DNA of 64,000 nucleotides from Mesorhizobium loti R88b (lineage in GTDB: Bacteria > Pseudomonadota > Alphaproteobacteria > Rhizobiales > Rhizobiaceae), in assembly GCF_013170845.1 (NCBI RefSeq), contig NZ_CP033367.1, forward strand, positions 3,287,001-3,351,000. Direction: 5' to 3'. Within the stretch, counting starts at the first letter, position 1, and each line of letters starts with the position of its first letter. This document shows, in pieces, positions 35,557 through 44,141 of this stretch. The notes beneath the pieces are model-generated. The model was not told where the DNA came from, made no database searches, and saw only the letters and a list, made by a program, of their open reading frames with translations. The position numbers and the translations under genes were made by a program.

Positions 35557-36027
35557 TTATTCGGCATCCAGTTGCTTCGACAGATCCTTTAACATCGGGC
35601 GTTGCCCTTGGACAATTTTGACCCCTGCCTCGAGTAGGCTGAACCAGCCGGCTCTGTCGACTTCCGGAAATTCCTTCATCGACCCGGAGCGTGGCGGCCA
35701 ATCCATGGTGAAGCTGTTGCTCTTGATCGCGGCGACATCGATCTCGGCTCTGGCTTCCACCGACCAGGCGATGACGATCTTGCCGCCCGGCTGTTTGTAG
35801 TCGCCGAGGCGCGTGAAAGGGCCATCGACCGCGACGCCGAGCTCTTCCCCGGTCTCGCGCCGTGCGGCCGCCAGTTCGTCCTCGTTTTCCTCGACGAGGC
35901 CTTTCGGGATCGACCAGGCGCCATCGTCCTTCTTCGCCCAGAACGGGCCGCCGGGATGAACCAGAAGCACCCTGATTTCCCTGTCGCTTCGACGATAAAT
36001 CAGCAAGCCCGCACTGCGTTTTGCCAT
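35557..36027 (-). CDS. NUDIX hydrolase
   Basis: 156 residues. The NUDIX box is complete: GLVEENEDELAAARRETGEE with the REtxEEtG core. The N-terminus MAKRSAGLLIYRR is typical of the group that hydrolyses nucleoside diphosphates linked to another moiety, including diadenosine polyphosphates. Exact substrate unknown. Same strand and close to the HEAT-like gene. Confidence 0.9.
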   Translation of the reverse strand: MAKRSAGLLIYRRSDREIRVLLVHPGGPFWAKKDDGAWSIPKGLVEENEDELAAARRETGEELGVAVDGPFTRLGDYKQPGGKIVIAWSVEARAEIDVAAIKSNSFTMDWPPRSGSMKEFPEVDRAGWFSLLEAGVKIVQGQRPMLKDLSKQLDAE

Positions 36028-36215
36028 TTTTGCATGTCCATTGCGGCGCTGATGCGAAGTCGGCCGCGCCTGATTCTTCCGGGATCACAGCGCCGATCTT
36101 GCACCAAAAAATTGCGACGCTATGTCTGATGCATCCGCATTGCACCTCACCACAGAGTTCGGCAATCTGATAGAATCGTTTTGGGGCGGCGTCGAAAGCC
36201 AGTTGGGGCGTCCGA

Positions 36216-36746
36216 ATGCAACTCAGTCTGATCGGCTACTACAGCGACTTCGTGGTCTATCCGCTGGTGATCGCCATATTGGGGGTGGCCGGGCTGATCG
36301 AGGCCGGAGAAGAGGGGACGCCGGGCTGGATCGGCACGGTGCTTGTTTGTCTCGGCCTGTGGACGCTGATCGAATATGCGCTCCACCGCTACGTCCTTCA
36401 CCACGTTCCCTACATCAAGGATCTGCACGACCGCCACCATGTCGAGGAGCGCAGTCCGGTGGGTACGCCGACCTGGCTTAGCCTGGGCGTGCATGCGCTG
36501 ATCGTAGTATCCGTTTGGCTGATCTCGGATTTCGCGATCGCGAGTGCGGTTGGCTGCGGCCTGATGCTGGGATATCTCTGGTACGTCAGCGTCCACCACA
36601 TGATCCACCACTGGCACCCCAGCCATCCCAGCTATCTCTACACGCTCAAGCGCCGCCACGCCGTGCACCACCATATCGACGACGACGCCAATTTCGGCGT
36701 GACGTCGATATTCTGGGACCGGGTTTTCCGCACGGCGCGGCTTTGA
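36216..36746 (+). CDS. Membrane fatty-acid hydroxylase / sterol desaturase-like
   Basis: 176 residues, about four transmembrane helices. Histidine clusters that bind the di-iron centre are visible: HRYVLHH, HDRHH, HHMIHH and HAVHHH. Enzymes of this family hydroxylate fatty acids, sterols or carotenoids. No lipid A or carotenoid gene is adjacent, so substrate is unknown. Stands alone. Confidence 0.85.
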   Translation: MQLSLIGYYSDFVVYPLVIAILGVAGLIEAGEEGTPGWIGTVLVCLGLWTLIEYALHRYVLHHVPYIKDLHDRHHVEERSPVGTPTWLSLGVHALIVVSVWLISDFAIASAVGCGLMLGYLWYVSVHHMIHHWHPSHPSYLYTLKRRHAVHHHIDDDANFGVTSIFWDRVFRTARL

Positions 36747-36779
36747 GGCGATGCGGCAGTAGGGCGATAGGGCAGTGGT

Positions 36780-37826
36780 TCAGCGCCGCTTGCCGCGCCC
36801 GCCGGGTGACTTGCTGCCGCGCGGCCCGCTCACCACCGGCGTGTTGTGCTGGTTTTCTTCGGACAGTTTGCGCCAGCGGGCCAGGCGTTCGGGATCGAGC
36901 GTGCCGGCCTTGATGGCAGCCTGCACCGCGCAGCCCGGTTCGTGCACGTGGGTGCAGTCGCGGAATTTGCACAGCGGGGCAAGCTCGGTGATCTCTGCAA
37001 ACAGCGTGTCGATGCCATAGCCGACGTCGCTGACCTGCAAAGTGCGCATGCCCGGCGTGTCGATCACCCAGCCGCCGCCGGCAACGGCATGCAGCGAGCG
37101 CGCCGTGGTGGTGTGGCGCCCCTTGGCGTCGTGTTCGCGGATGGCGCCGGTCTGCTGTGGCGATTGCTGGCCTGACCCGGCAAGCGTGTTGACCAGCGTC
37201 GATTTGCCGACGCCGGAGGAACCGATCAGCGCCACCGTCTGGCCAGCACCGCACCAGGCGGCAAGCATGGTCGCGGCATCTGATGTGCGCGGGTTCAGCA
37301 TCACCACGGCCAGTCCGCGCTGCAGGGCGGTTGCCTGCTTCTGGTATGTCTCGGCGTCTTCGGCCGTATCGGCCTTGGTCAGCAGGATAACCGGTGTCGT
37401 GCCGGCTTCGTTGGCCAGCGCCAGATAGCGCTCGAGCCGAGCGATGTTGAAGTCGGCATTGCAGGAGGTGACGATGAACAGCGTGTCGACATTGGCCGCG
37501 GCCAGCTGCGGCACCCGGCCGCCCTGGGTGCGGCGTTCCAGCACCGTCTTGCGGGTCAGGCGGCGCTTCACAAGCTGATCATGCGGCTCGACCAGCACCC
37601 AGTCGCCGACGGCGTAGTCACCGGTGTTGGCATTCGGCGGCAATGTCAGGTCGATCTGGCCGGACTGGGACAGGCCACTCAGGCGATCGCGATGCACCAT
37701 GGCAATGCGCGTCGGGATCAGGCCTGCGTCATCGGGCTCAAGCTGATCGCCGAAGAAATCCGTCCAGCCAAGGCTTGCAAGCGATGGTGACGGAGCGGGG
37801 GAGGAGGCCGTCAAGGCTTCGACCAA
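36780..37826 (-). CDS. rsgA: Ribosome small-subunit GTPase A
   Basis: About 348 residues from this start. OB-fold region with GDYAVGDWVLVEP, circularly permuted GTPase with TKAD (G4) before GSSGVGKSTLVN (G1) and DTPGMRTL (G3), and a zinc knuckle CKFRDCTHVHEPGC. It releases RbfA and tests the 30S subunit late in assembly. The open frame reaches 38036, but about 350 residues is usual and the longer version would overlap the divergent gene at 38006. The TTG at 37826 (or 37814) is therefore chosen; it lacks a clear ribosome binding site, so the start is uncertain. Confidence 0.88.
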   Translation of the reverse strand: MVEALTASSPAPSPSLASLGWTDFFGDQLEPDDAGLIPTRIAMVHRDRLSGLSQSGQIDLTLPPNANTGDYAVGDWVLVEPHDQLVKRRLTRKTVLERRTQGGRVPQLAAANVDTLFIVTSCNADFNIARLERYLALANEAGTTPVILLTKADTAEDAETYQKQATALQRGLAVVMLNPRTSDAATMLAAWCGAGQTVALIGSSGVGKSTLVNTLAGSGQQSPQQTGAIREHDAKGRHTTTARSLHAVAGGGWVIDTPGMRTLQVSDVGYGIDTLFAEITELAPLCKFRDCTHVHEPGCAVQAAIKAGTLDPERLARWRKLSEENQHNTPVVSGPRGSKSPGGRGKRR

Positions 37827-38005
37827 GGGTACGGCGTCGCAGGCATCGGTCAGTATCCCGGCAAGATGGGCGAGGCGCGGACCTCTCGGATCCACCCAAG
37901 CCGCTGTATGGGCGGCATGGCGGGATTTGGCAAGCAGTCCCGGTTGTCGCGACAGCCCACTGAAGATAGATTGTGTCGAGGTCCTGAAGCCGGGGGGCGC
38001 CGGGA

Positions 38006-38338
38006 ATGCTTCTGCCATTCTTGCATTGGCCTGCAACTCGTCGCCACGGCAGGCTGAAATGGCTGGCGCTTTTCGCGCCGTTCATTCTTGTGTCCGGCTA
38101 CATCGCCTATGGTTTTGTCGGCATCGAGATTGACTCGCCTCTCGACGCCTTAAGGCACTTTGCCGCGTTCCCGAACTGTGCGGCTGCCCGCGCCGTCGGG
38201 CTTGCCCCCGCGCACAGGGGCCAGCCTGGCTATTGGCCGACGCATGATGCCGACAATGACGGCATCGCTTGCGAGTCCTGGCACGGGGGAAGCGGCAGCG
38301 GCGTCAAGGTGCATCGCTATTGGCGCAGCGGCAGATAG
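38006..38338 (+). CDS. Excalibur calcium-binding domain protein
   Basis: 110 residues. A hydrophobic segment at about 19-40 anchors or exports it. The C-terminal excalibur motif is FPNCAAARAVG ... DADNDGIACE, a DxDxDGxxCE loop like an EF hand. Such domains occur in extracellular proteins; the role here is unknown. It converges on dinB with no gap to speak of (1 base). Confidence 0.82.
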   Translation: MLLPFLHWPATRRHGRLKWLALFAPFILVSGYIAYGFVGIEIDSPLDALRHFAAFPNCAAARAVGLAPAHRGQPGYWPTHDADNDGIACESWHGGSGSGVKVHRYWRSGR

Positions 38339-38339
38339 C

Positions 38340-39587
38340 TCACAACTCCTTCTCCGCCAGTTCCCTGAATTCGTCAGGCACGGAGCGCGCCGCTTCCAGC
38401 GCCACCGTGCCGTAGCCGACGGCCTGTTTGCCGAAGCGCTCGCGGATCTTGTCGATGGCGCGGTCGGCGCCGAAGCGGGCGAGGCCTTTTTGGCTACCGG
38501 GCCGGTGTTTCTCGTCGGCGAGGCCAAGCGGCAGGTCGAGCTGCAGTTCGGCGCTTTCCTCGAGATGCGAGACCGAGATCGCCAGCAGCGAGATGGTTCT
38601 CTCATGCGGGTTATCGGCAAGCACGCCGCGCACGAGGTCTTGCGCGATTTCGGCCAGCATGGTGGTCGCCGAGATCGGCTGGTCGAGGGTGATGGAACGG
38701 GTGACGGCGCTGAGATCGGCAAAGCGAACGCGCACGGTCACTGTGCGGCCGGGCCGCGCCTTGGCGCGCAGGCGGCTGGCGACGCGGTCGGCCAGATGCA
38801 GCAGCGTCGGCACTATGACATCAGCCACGGCGGGTTTCTGGCCGAGCGCCGACTGGGCGCCGGCCGAGTGCGCCCGGCGGTTGGTCTCCAGTTTGCGCGG
38901 GTCGCGATTCCACGACAGCGCCGACAGCTTTTCGCCGGCGGCCGGGCCGAGCAGACGGGTCAGCGCGCCACTGTGCGTCCTGGCCAACTGGCCGATGGTC
39001 TCGATGCCGATTTCGGCCAGCCGCGCCTTGGTTGCCGGGCCGACGCCCCACATCAGCCCGACCGGCAAATCGTGCAGGAAGGCAAGCTCGGTGCCGGGTT
39101 CGACCACCACCAGCCCGTCGGGCTTGGCGACCTGCGAGGCGATCTTGGCCAGATGCTTGGTGCGGGCAACGCCGATCGAGATCGGCAGGCCGAGTTCGGC
39201 CCGCACGCGGTGGCGGATGGTCATGGCAATTTCGCGCGGTGACCCGAAAAGATGCGTGCAGCCGGCGACATCGGCGAATGCCTCGTCGATGGAGATGCGC
39301 TCGACCACCGGCGTGAAATCGTCGAGCACCTTGATCGCCGCGTCGCCCAGCCGCTGATAGTGGCTGAAATTGCCGCCGACGAAGATCAGTTGCGGGCAAA
39401 GCTCGCGTGCCTTGCGCCCCGGCATGCCGCCGCGCACGCCGAAGGCACGTGCTTCATAGGAGGCCGCCAGCACCACACCGCCGCCGACTGCGATCGGCTT
39501 GCCGCGCAGCGATGGGTCGAGCAGCTGCTCGACCGAGGCATAGAAGGCGTCGAGATCGGCATGCAGGATGGTGGCTGTCGTTTCCAT
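38340..39587 (-). CDS. dinB: DNA polymerase IV
   Basis: 415 residues, Y-family translesion polymerase. Catalytic motifs are HADLDAFYASVEQ and SIDEAFADV; the helix-hairpin-helix is near GLMWGVGPATKARLAEIGI, with the little-finger domain after about 240. It copies damaged DNA at stalled forks. A LexA box lies 34 bases upstream, so it is SOS-regulated. Confidence 0.95.
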   Translation of the reverse strand: METTATILHADLDAFYASVEQLLDPSLRGKPIAVGGGVVLAASYEARAFGVRGGMPGRKARELCPQLIFVGGNFSHYQRLGDAAIKVLDDFTPVVERISIDEAFADVAGCTHLFGSPREIAMTIRHRVRAELGLPISIGVARTKHLAKIASQVAKPDGLVVVEPGTELAFLHDLPVGLMWGVGPATKARLAEIGIETIGQLARTHSGALTRLLGPAAGEKLSALSWNRDPRKLETNRRAHSAGAQSALGQKPAVADVIVPTLLHLADRVASRLRAKARPGRTVTVRVRFADLSAVTRSITLDQPISATTMLAEIAQDLVRGVLADNPHERTISLLAISVSHLEESAELQLDLPLGLADEKHRPGSQKGLARFGADRAIDKIRERFGKQAVGYGTVALEAARSVPDEFRELAEKEL

Positions 39588-39620
39588 CCCGACCGCTCAT
39601 CCGCAGTTGCTGATAGATGG

Positions 39621-39635
39621 GAACGAATAGAGAAC
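39621..39635 (-). promoter_or_regulatory. LexA (SOS) box of dinB
   Basis: On the minus strand GTTC-N7-GTTC, the alphaproteobacterial LexA direct-repeat operator, 34 bases upstream of the dinB start. Match is exact. Confidence 0.85.
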
Positions 39636-39650
39636 AAAGAGTGAAAGTTG

Positions 39651-40085
39651 TCAAGCAGGCGCAGTCGCCTGAATAACATGTTCCGCCCGCAGCGCCGCCT
39701 TCATCAGTTCCAGTACCGGCTCGCCGCCGGCTGCCAGTTGGTCGGCGATGCGCGCGAGCCTGTCGTCGGCCTTGCGGTGCTTGCTGCCCCAGGCGCCGAG
39801 CGTGGCCAGCACCGGCAACAGGTCGATGCCGGCCTCGGTCAGCCGGTAGATCGCCTTCAGCCCGTGGCTCGGGTCGCCGCTGCGGGTAAGGATGCCTTCG
39901 TCCTGCAGCGTCTGCAGCCGCTCGGCCAGCGTGCGCGAGGAGATGCCTTCGTCAGACTGCAGGAATTCGCGAAAATGCTTTTTCCCGGCGAAGGCCAGGT
40001 CGCGGATGATGAGCAGCGTCCACCGGTCGCCGAGCAATTCCAGCGACAGGCTGATCGGGCAGCCGGATCTTTCGCGTGTCGACAT
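39651..40085 (-). CDS. HxlR-family transcriptional regulator
   Basis: 144 residues, winged helix. GCPISLSLELLGDRWTLLII at the N-terminus is the family signature, with the conserved Cys as a possible redox or aldehyde sensor; then ISSRTLAERLQTLQDEGIL as recognition region. It is divergent from the RibD-like reductase gene and probably controls it. The region between (40086-40194) is AT-rich and holds TTGACA-like boxes on both strands. Confidence 0.9.
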   Translation of the reverse strand: MSTRERSGCPISLSLELLGDRWTLLIIRDLAFAGKKHFREFLQSDEGISSRTLAERLQTLQDEGILTRSGDPSHGLKAIYRLTEAGIDLLPVLATLGAWGSKHRKADDRLARIADQLAAGGEPVLELMKAALRAEHVIQATAPA

Positions 40086-40194
40086 GTCTACAGTTCCATT
40101 TTTAAATCACTTTACTATTGACATCGTTTTTGCCTTGCGTCAACGGTTCCAAAAGTAAACCAATTTTCTTTGAGCCAGGGAAACGAGGAACCGC

Positions 40195-40782
40195 ATGAAA
40201 AAGCTGATCCTTCAGATGCAGATGTCGGTCGACGGCTTTGTCGGCGCCAATGACGACCATGCCTGGCAGCTCTGGGAGTGGGGCGACGACATCGGCTGGG
40301 ACGAGGAACTGAAGCGGGATTTCAACGCGGTTTTTGCCGGCATCGACACCATCCTGCTCAGCCGCAAGATGGCCGAGGAGGGGTATCTGACCCACTGGGG
40401 CAATGCGGCGAAGAAGTTTCCGCGCGATCCCTTCTATGCCTTTGCCCAGCGCATCGTCGACGCGAAGAAGGTGGTGCCGAGCGACAGGCTGAAGGTCTCG
40501 CGCTGGGAGCGCACGACGGTGGTGAGCGGCGACCTGCCGCGCGAGGTCGCCGCGCTGAAGGCGGGTGAGGGGGCTGACATGGTCGTCTTCGGCGGCGCCG
40601 GCTTTGCCTCGGCGCTGATCGCCGCCGGGCTGGTCGACGAATTCCAGCTGTTCATCAACCCGGCCGTGCTGGGCGCGGGACGCCGGATCTTCGACCAGGG
40701 CGGTTTTGGCAAACTGCGGCTGCTCGGCTCGAAGGCGTATGCCTGCGGCATGGTGGTCAACCGCTACGCGCCGGCGGGTTGA
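40195..40782 (+). CDS. Dihydrofolate reductase-family (RibD C-terminal-like) protein
   Basis: 195 residues. N-terminal LILQMQMSVDGFVG and later MVVFGGAGFASALIAAGLVDEFQLFINPAVLGAG are hallmarks of the RibD C-terminal/DHFR-like fold. Predicted NADPH-dependent reductase of unknown substrate, often regulated by a neighbouring HxlR or TetR gene. Confidence 0.9.
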   Translation: MKKLILQMQMSVDGFVGANDDHAWQLWEWGDDIGWDEELKRDFNAVFAGIDTILLSRKMAEEGYLTHWGNAAKKFPRDPFYAFAQRIVDAKKVVPSDRLKVSRWERTTVVSGDLPREVAALKAGEGADMVVFGGAGFASALIAAGLVDEFQLFINPAVLGAGRRIFDQGGFGKLRLLGSKAYACGMVVNRYAPAG

Positions 40783-40883
40783 GGGGGAGAAAAATCCTGG
40801 TCTGACGTATCCTTTTTCTCAGCCCGTCCGTCCTTGGCTCTGGAAGGTCGCGCAACCGCGATCCGCAAACCCAGGAGAGCATC

Positions 40884-41825
40884 ATGGCGAGCATCGAGAG
40901 CGAGGCAAACAGGAACCACTATGCGGCGATCACCGCCAATACCGGCACGTTCGCCAGCCCGCAGGCGATGATCGATTTCAGCGACACCAGCTGGACGGCG
41001 CTGACCGGCGAACCCGGCGGCGTCGACTATATCGAGGTGGATGCCGGCGGCGTTCCGGCGCTGTGGGTCGTGCCGAAGGGCGCGGATGAACAGCGGGTGC
41101 TGCTTTACGCGCATGGCGGCGGCTTCCTCGGCGGCTCGATCTACACCCACCGCAAGCTGGTCGGCCATCTGGCCAAGGCCGTCGGTTGCCGGGCCTTGCT
41201 CTATAACTATCCGCTGGCGCACCAGGCGAAGCACCCGGCCCAGACCGAGGCGGCGATGGCGGCCTGGAACTGGCTCGTCGACCAGGGTTTTGACGCCAAG
41301 GCGATCGCGCTTGCCGGCGATTCCTGCGGCGCGGTGCTGACCTATGGCGTGCTTCAACGGCTGCGCGCACAAGGTCGGCCGCTGCCGGCCGCCACGCTGA
41401 TCATCTCCGGCTGGTTCGACATGGCGCTGACCGGCGCCAGCTACGAGACCAACCGCGAGAAGGACCCGGCCTTCGCCCGGGAGTCCGTCGACTGGCTGGT
41501 GACCAACTTCATCGGCGATGCCGACCGGCTCGATCCGGAAGTCAGCGCGCTCTATGCCGATCTGAGCGGCTTTCCACCCGTCTTCCTGCAGGCCGGTGCC
41601 GACGAAGCGCTGGTCGACGAAAGCCGCATGTTCGCCGAGCGTGCCAGACAGGCCGGCGTCGAGACGCGGCTCGAAATCTTCGACGGCATGCTGCACTCCT
41701 TCCAGATGATGGCCGGCCGGGCGCCGGAGGCTGATGATGCGATCGGCCGTCTCGCCGTGTGGGTGCGGCCGAAGCTTGGGCTGGCAAGCGCGAGCGCCAA
41801 GGCTGTCGGCGACAGGGCGGCCTGA
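40884..41825 (+). CDS. Alpha/beta hydrolase, hormone-sensitive lipase group
   Basis: 313 residues. Oxyanion motif HGGGF, nucleophile GDSCGA, and later acid and His in GADEALVDE and GMLHSFQ complete the triad. Family members are esterases of short acyl chains. About 100 bases after the reductase gene; possibly co-regulated. Confidence 0.9.
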   Translation: MASIESEANRNHYAAITANTGTFASPQAMIDFSDTSWTALTGEPGGVDYIEVDAGGVPALWVVPKGADEQRVLLYAHGGGFLGGSIYTHRKLVGHLAKAVGCRALLYNYPLAHQAKHPAQTEAAMAAWNWLVDQGFDAKAIALAGDSCGAVLTYGVLQRLRAQGRPLPAATLIISGWFDMALTGASYETNREKDPAFARESVDWLVTNFIGDADRLDPEVSALYADLSGFPPVFLQAGADEALVDESRMFAERARQAGVETRLEIFDGMLHSFQMMAGRAPEADDAIGRLAVWVRPKLGLASASAKAVGDRAA

Positions 41826-41899
41826 GCATGGGCCGGCTCATCGTGTCGCGCTTTGTGCTTGTGGATGGGGCGTGCTTGCGCGATGCTGGGACGACGCTT

Positions 41900-42000
41900 G
41901 AACAGTTCACCGTTTCACGGAAACGGCGAACTGCTCTAGCTCTTTGTTTTGACGCAATTCCGAAGGGAAAACCGCTACACACTTTTCCTGGAATTGCTCT
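41900..42000. repeat. Rhizobial intergenic palindromic repeat
   Basis: A hairpin GAACAGTTCACCGTTTC / GAAACGGCGAACTGCTC (41900-41936) is followed by a conserved tail with AAAACCGCTACACACTTTTC and GGAATTGCTC. This type of element occurs in many copies in Mesorhizobium and related genomes. A 63-codon frame across it is not a gene. Confidence 0.75.
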
Positions 42001-42015
42001 AAGCGACGTGCCGCG

Positions 42016-42948
42016 ATGAACCAGCAGATCCGCAAATTCCGTGAAACGAGGCAAGGCGTTGAGCCACGCCTCGATCCCGAAGGCCTGTTCGACCTCCGCT
42101 ACAGGGCGTTCCTGGAGACGGTCTCGCATCTGCGCGTCCGGCTGCACCGCTATTGCGCGCGCATGACCGGCTCGGCTCTCGACGGCGAGGACATCATGCA
42201 GGAGGCGCTGTTCGAGGCCTATCGCAAGATCGGGCTGCTCGACGATGCGCAGGCGCTGCGGCCGTGGCTGTTTCGCATCGCCCATAACAGGTGCATCGAT
42301 TTCATCCGCAACCGTCGCACGCGGCTCAGGGCCGAAGCGGGCTATGCCAGCGACGAGATCGTGCTGCCCATTGAGCCCGCCGGTCCGGGTGCCGGCCGCG
42401 CCATCGAGCGGCTGGTGGTGCACCTGCCGCCGAAGGAGCGTGCCTGCGTGCTGCTCAAGGATGTCTTCGACCATTCGCTGGACGAGATCGCCGAGCTGGT
42501 CGGCTCGACATCAGGCGGCGTCAAGTCGGCGCTCAATCGTGGCCGGGCCAAGCTCGCCGCTCTGCCAGCGCAACCGGTCACGGCGCCCGTGCATGACCCG
42601 GACCTGGAGCGGCTGCTCAGCCGCTATGTCGAACTCTTCAATGCCAGGGACTGGGACGGGGTGCGGGCGCTGACCAGCGCCGATGCCCGGCTGCGGGTTT
42701 CGGATTGCTACAATGGTCTGCTCTCCAGCTCGCCCTATTTCGTCGAATATGAGCGTGGCGAGCCCTGGCGCATGCGGCCGGACGTGGTCGAAGGCGAGGA
42801 CGTTCTGGTTGTCGACAGGCGGAGAGACGAGGTCTGGCGGCCGGCCTATCTGGTGCGTATCCATGCCGAGCGCGGCGTCATCGACCGCATCGCCGATTAT
42901 TATGCGTGTCCGTGGATCCTGGAGATGGTTTCCGATGACGCGGAATGA
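42016..42948 (+). CDS. ECF-type RNA polymerase sigma factor with SnoaL-like C-terminus
   Basis: 310 residues. Region 2 (about 28-100) has DGEDIMQEALFEAYRKI and FRIAHNRCIDFIR; region 4 (about 130-185) has LPPKERACVLLKDVFDHSLDEIAELV. Residues about 195-310 form a SnoaL/NTF2-like domain (YVELFNARDWDGVRALTSADARL), as in SigJ/ECF41-like factors, where it tunes sigma activity. No anti-sigma gene is adjacent. It probably reads a stress or redox regulon. Confidence 0.88.
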   Translation: MNQQIRKFRETRQGVEPRLDPEGLFDLRYRAFLETVSHLRVRLHRYCARMTGSALDGEDIMQEALFEAYRKIGLLDDAQALRPWLFRIAHNRCIDFIRNRRTRLRAEAGYASDEIVLPIEPAGPGAGRAIERLVVHLPPKERACVLLKDVFDHSLDEIAELVGSTSGGVKSALNRGRAKLAALPAQPVTAPVHDPDLERLLSRYVELFNARDWDGVRALTSADARLRVSDCYNGLLSSSPYFVEYERGEPWRMRPDVVEGEDVLVVDRRRDEVWRPAYLVRIHAERGVIDRIADYYACPWILEMVSDDAE

Positions 42949-42955
42949 AGCGCGG

Positions 42956-42988
42956 CTTTCCCTTCTCCCCCAGGGGGAGAAGGGAAAG
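42956..42988. terminator. Perfect palindrome after the sigma-factor gene
   Basis: CTTTCCCTTCTCCCCC (42956-42971), one base, then its exact complement (42973-42988). It may end transcription, and it resembles the outer arm of the palindromic repeats at 25120 and 27930, so it may be a fragment of that family. Confidence 0.5.
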
Positions 42989-43002
42989 CCCCCATCAACA
43001 CT

Positions 43003-43057
43003 TACTTCGCATCCTGAAAAATAGTACCGACCGTATGGCGCATACCTGAGCGCAGGC
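43003..43057 (-). pseudogene. Decayed 3' end of a 2OG-Fe(II) oxygenase gene
   Basis: On the minus strand it encodes SLRSGMRHTVGTIFQDAK and a stop, nearly the same as the last residues of the oxygenase at 45051-45794 (RLRSGMRHTVGIIFHDAK). No upstream coding sequence remains. With the intact gene it forms a direct repeat around the hydrolase/LysR cassette. Confidence 0.8.
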
Positions 43058-43105
43058 TCACAAGATCGGTTTCAGCAAGCCCGACGTGGCCGCGTCGCGC
43101 GGTCG

Positions 43106-44020
43106 TCACTTCGAGAGGAAATCGGTGATGAGCTTGACCGTGGCATCCGGGTTTTCTTCCATGATCCAGTGGCCCGATGCAGGCACGATGTCTCCCGTCA
43201 CGTCCGTCGCGACGAACCGCAATATGTCGGCCTGTGTCGTGCCTGCCGATTTCTCAGCGCCGGCTGCCAGCACCGGCATGGGCAGTTTGCCGCCGGTGGA
43301 AAGCATCGCCTGGTTGTCGATGGCGTCCTGGTCGAATGCCTTGAACTGCTCGAACGCGTCATGCATGGCATGCGGCCGCGCATAGAGTTTCGCATAGTGG
43401 GCGCGCGTCGCCTCGTCGATCTTCTTCGGATCGGCCGACAGTTCATTGTAGAAGCGGTCGAGATAGATGCGCTCGCGGCCCGCGACCAGCCGCTCCATAT
43501 CGGGCCCTCGGAAGTTGAAGTGCCAGAGCAGCGGGCTTTGCTTGATCTTGTCCCAATCGCCTATGCCCGGCAGCGGGGCGTCGATGACGACCCATTTCGT
43601 GATGCGCTTGGGGTATTGCGCGGCCAGCGCATAGCCGACCATGTTGCCGATGTCGTGCGTGACCAGGTCGGCCTTGTCGATCTTCAGCGCATCCATCACG
43701 CCGGCGATGTCGACCGCCTGGTTTTTCTTGGTGTAGCCGCTGTCGGGATGCGCCGACAGGCCCATGCCGCGCAGGTCCGGCACAATGACGGTGTGGTCCT
43801 TCATCAGCGTTATCGCGGCCGGCGCCCACATGTCGCCGGTGTCGGCGAAGCCGTGCAGCAGCACGACCGCGGGCCCCTGTCCGCCGACACGCACATAAAG
43901 CTTGGTGCCGTTGGTCTCGATCGACTGCGTCTTGAAGCCAGCCGGAAACGGGATCACGCGTGCTGAGGCCGGAGCGGCGAGTGACAGCAGACCAAGAACG
44001 ATGACCAAAGGACGAAACAT
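43106..44020 (-). CDS. Secreted alpha/beta hydrolase, epoxide-hydrolase-like
   Basis: 304 residues with a signal peptide (MFRPLVIVLGLLSLAAPASA). Oxyanion HGF motif in VVLLHGFADTGDMW, an Asp nucleophile in THDIGN, as in epoxide hydrolases and haloalkane dehalogenases, and a late His in SGHWIMEE. Predicted periplasmic hydrolase of epoxides or similar small compounds. Divergent from the LysR gene, which probably regulates it. Confidence 0.88.
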   Translation of the reverse strand: MFRPLVIVLGLLSLAAPASARVIPFPAGFKTQSIETNGTKLYVRVGGQGPAVVLLHGFADTGDMWAPAAITLMKDHTVIVPDLRGMGLSAHPDSGYTKKNQAVDIAGVMDALKIDKADLVTHDIGNMVGYALAAQYPKRITKWVVIDAPLPGIGDWDKIKQSPLLWHFNFRGPDMERLVAGRERIYLDRFYNELSADPKKIDEATRAHYAKLYARPHAMHDAFEQFKAFDQDAIDNQAMLSTGGKLPMPVLAAGAEKSAGTTQADILRFVATDVTGDIVPASGHWIMEENPDATVKLITDFLSK

Positions 44021-44141
44021 GATGCATTACCCCCGCGCTTTATTCTGTCGCCGCCGTATCGCGGTCCTTCCAACTATGGCACTATGTCGTTGATTTCGTT
44101 AGGCGTCGGTTGCCTGATTGTGAATTCGGGAAAGCCGAACA

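Noticed and set aside
41828-42019. Small frame before the sigma-factor gene
   Set aside because: It is made almost wholly of a known type of rhizobial intergenic repeat.
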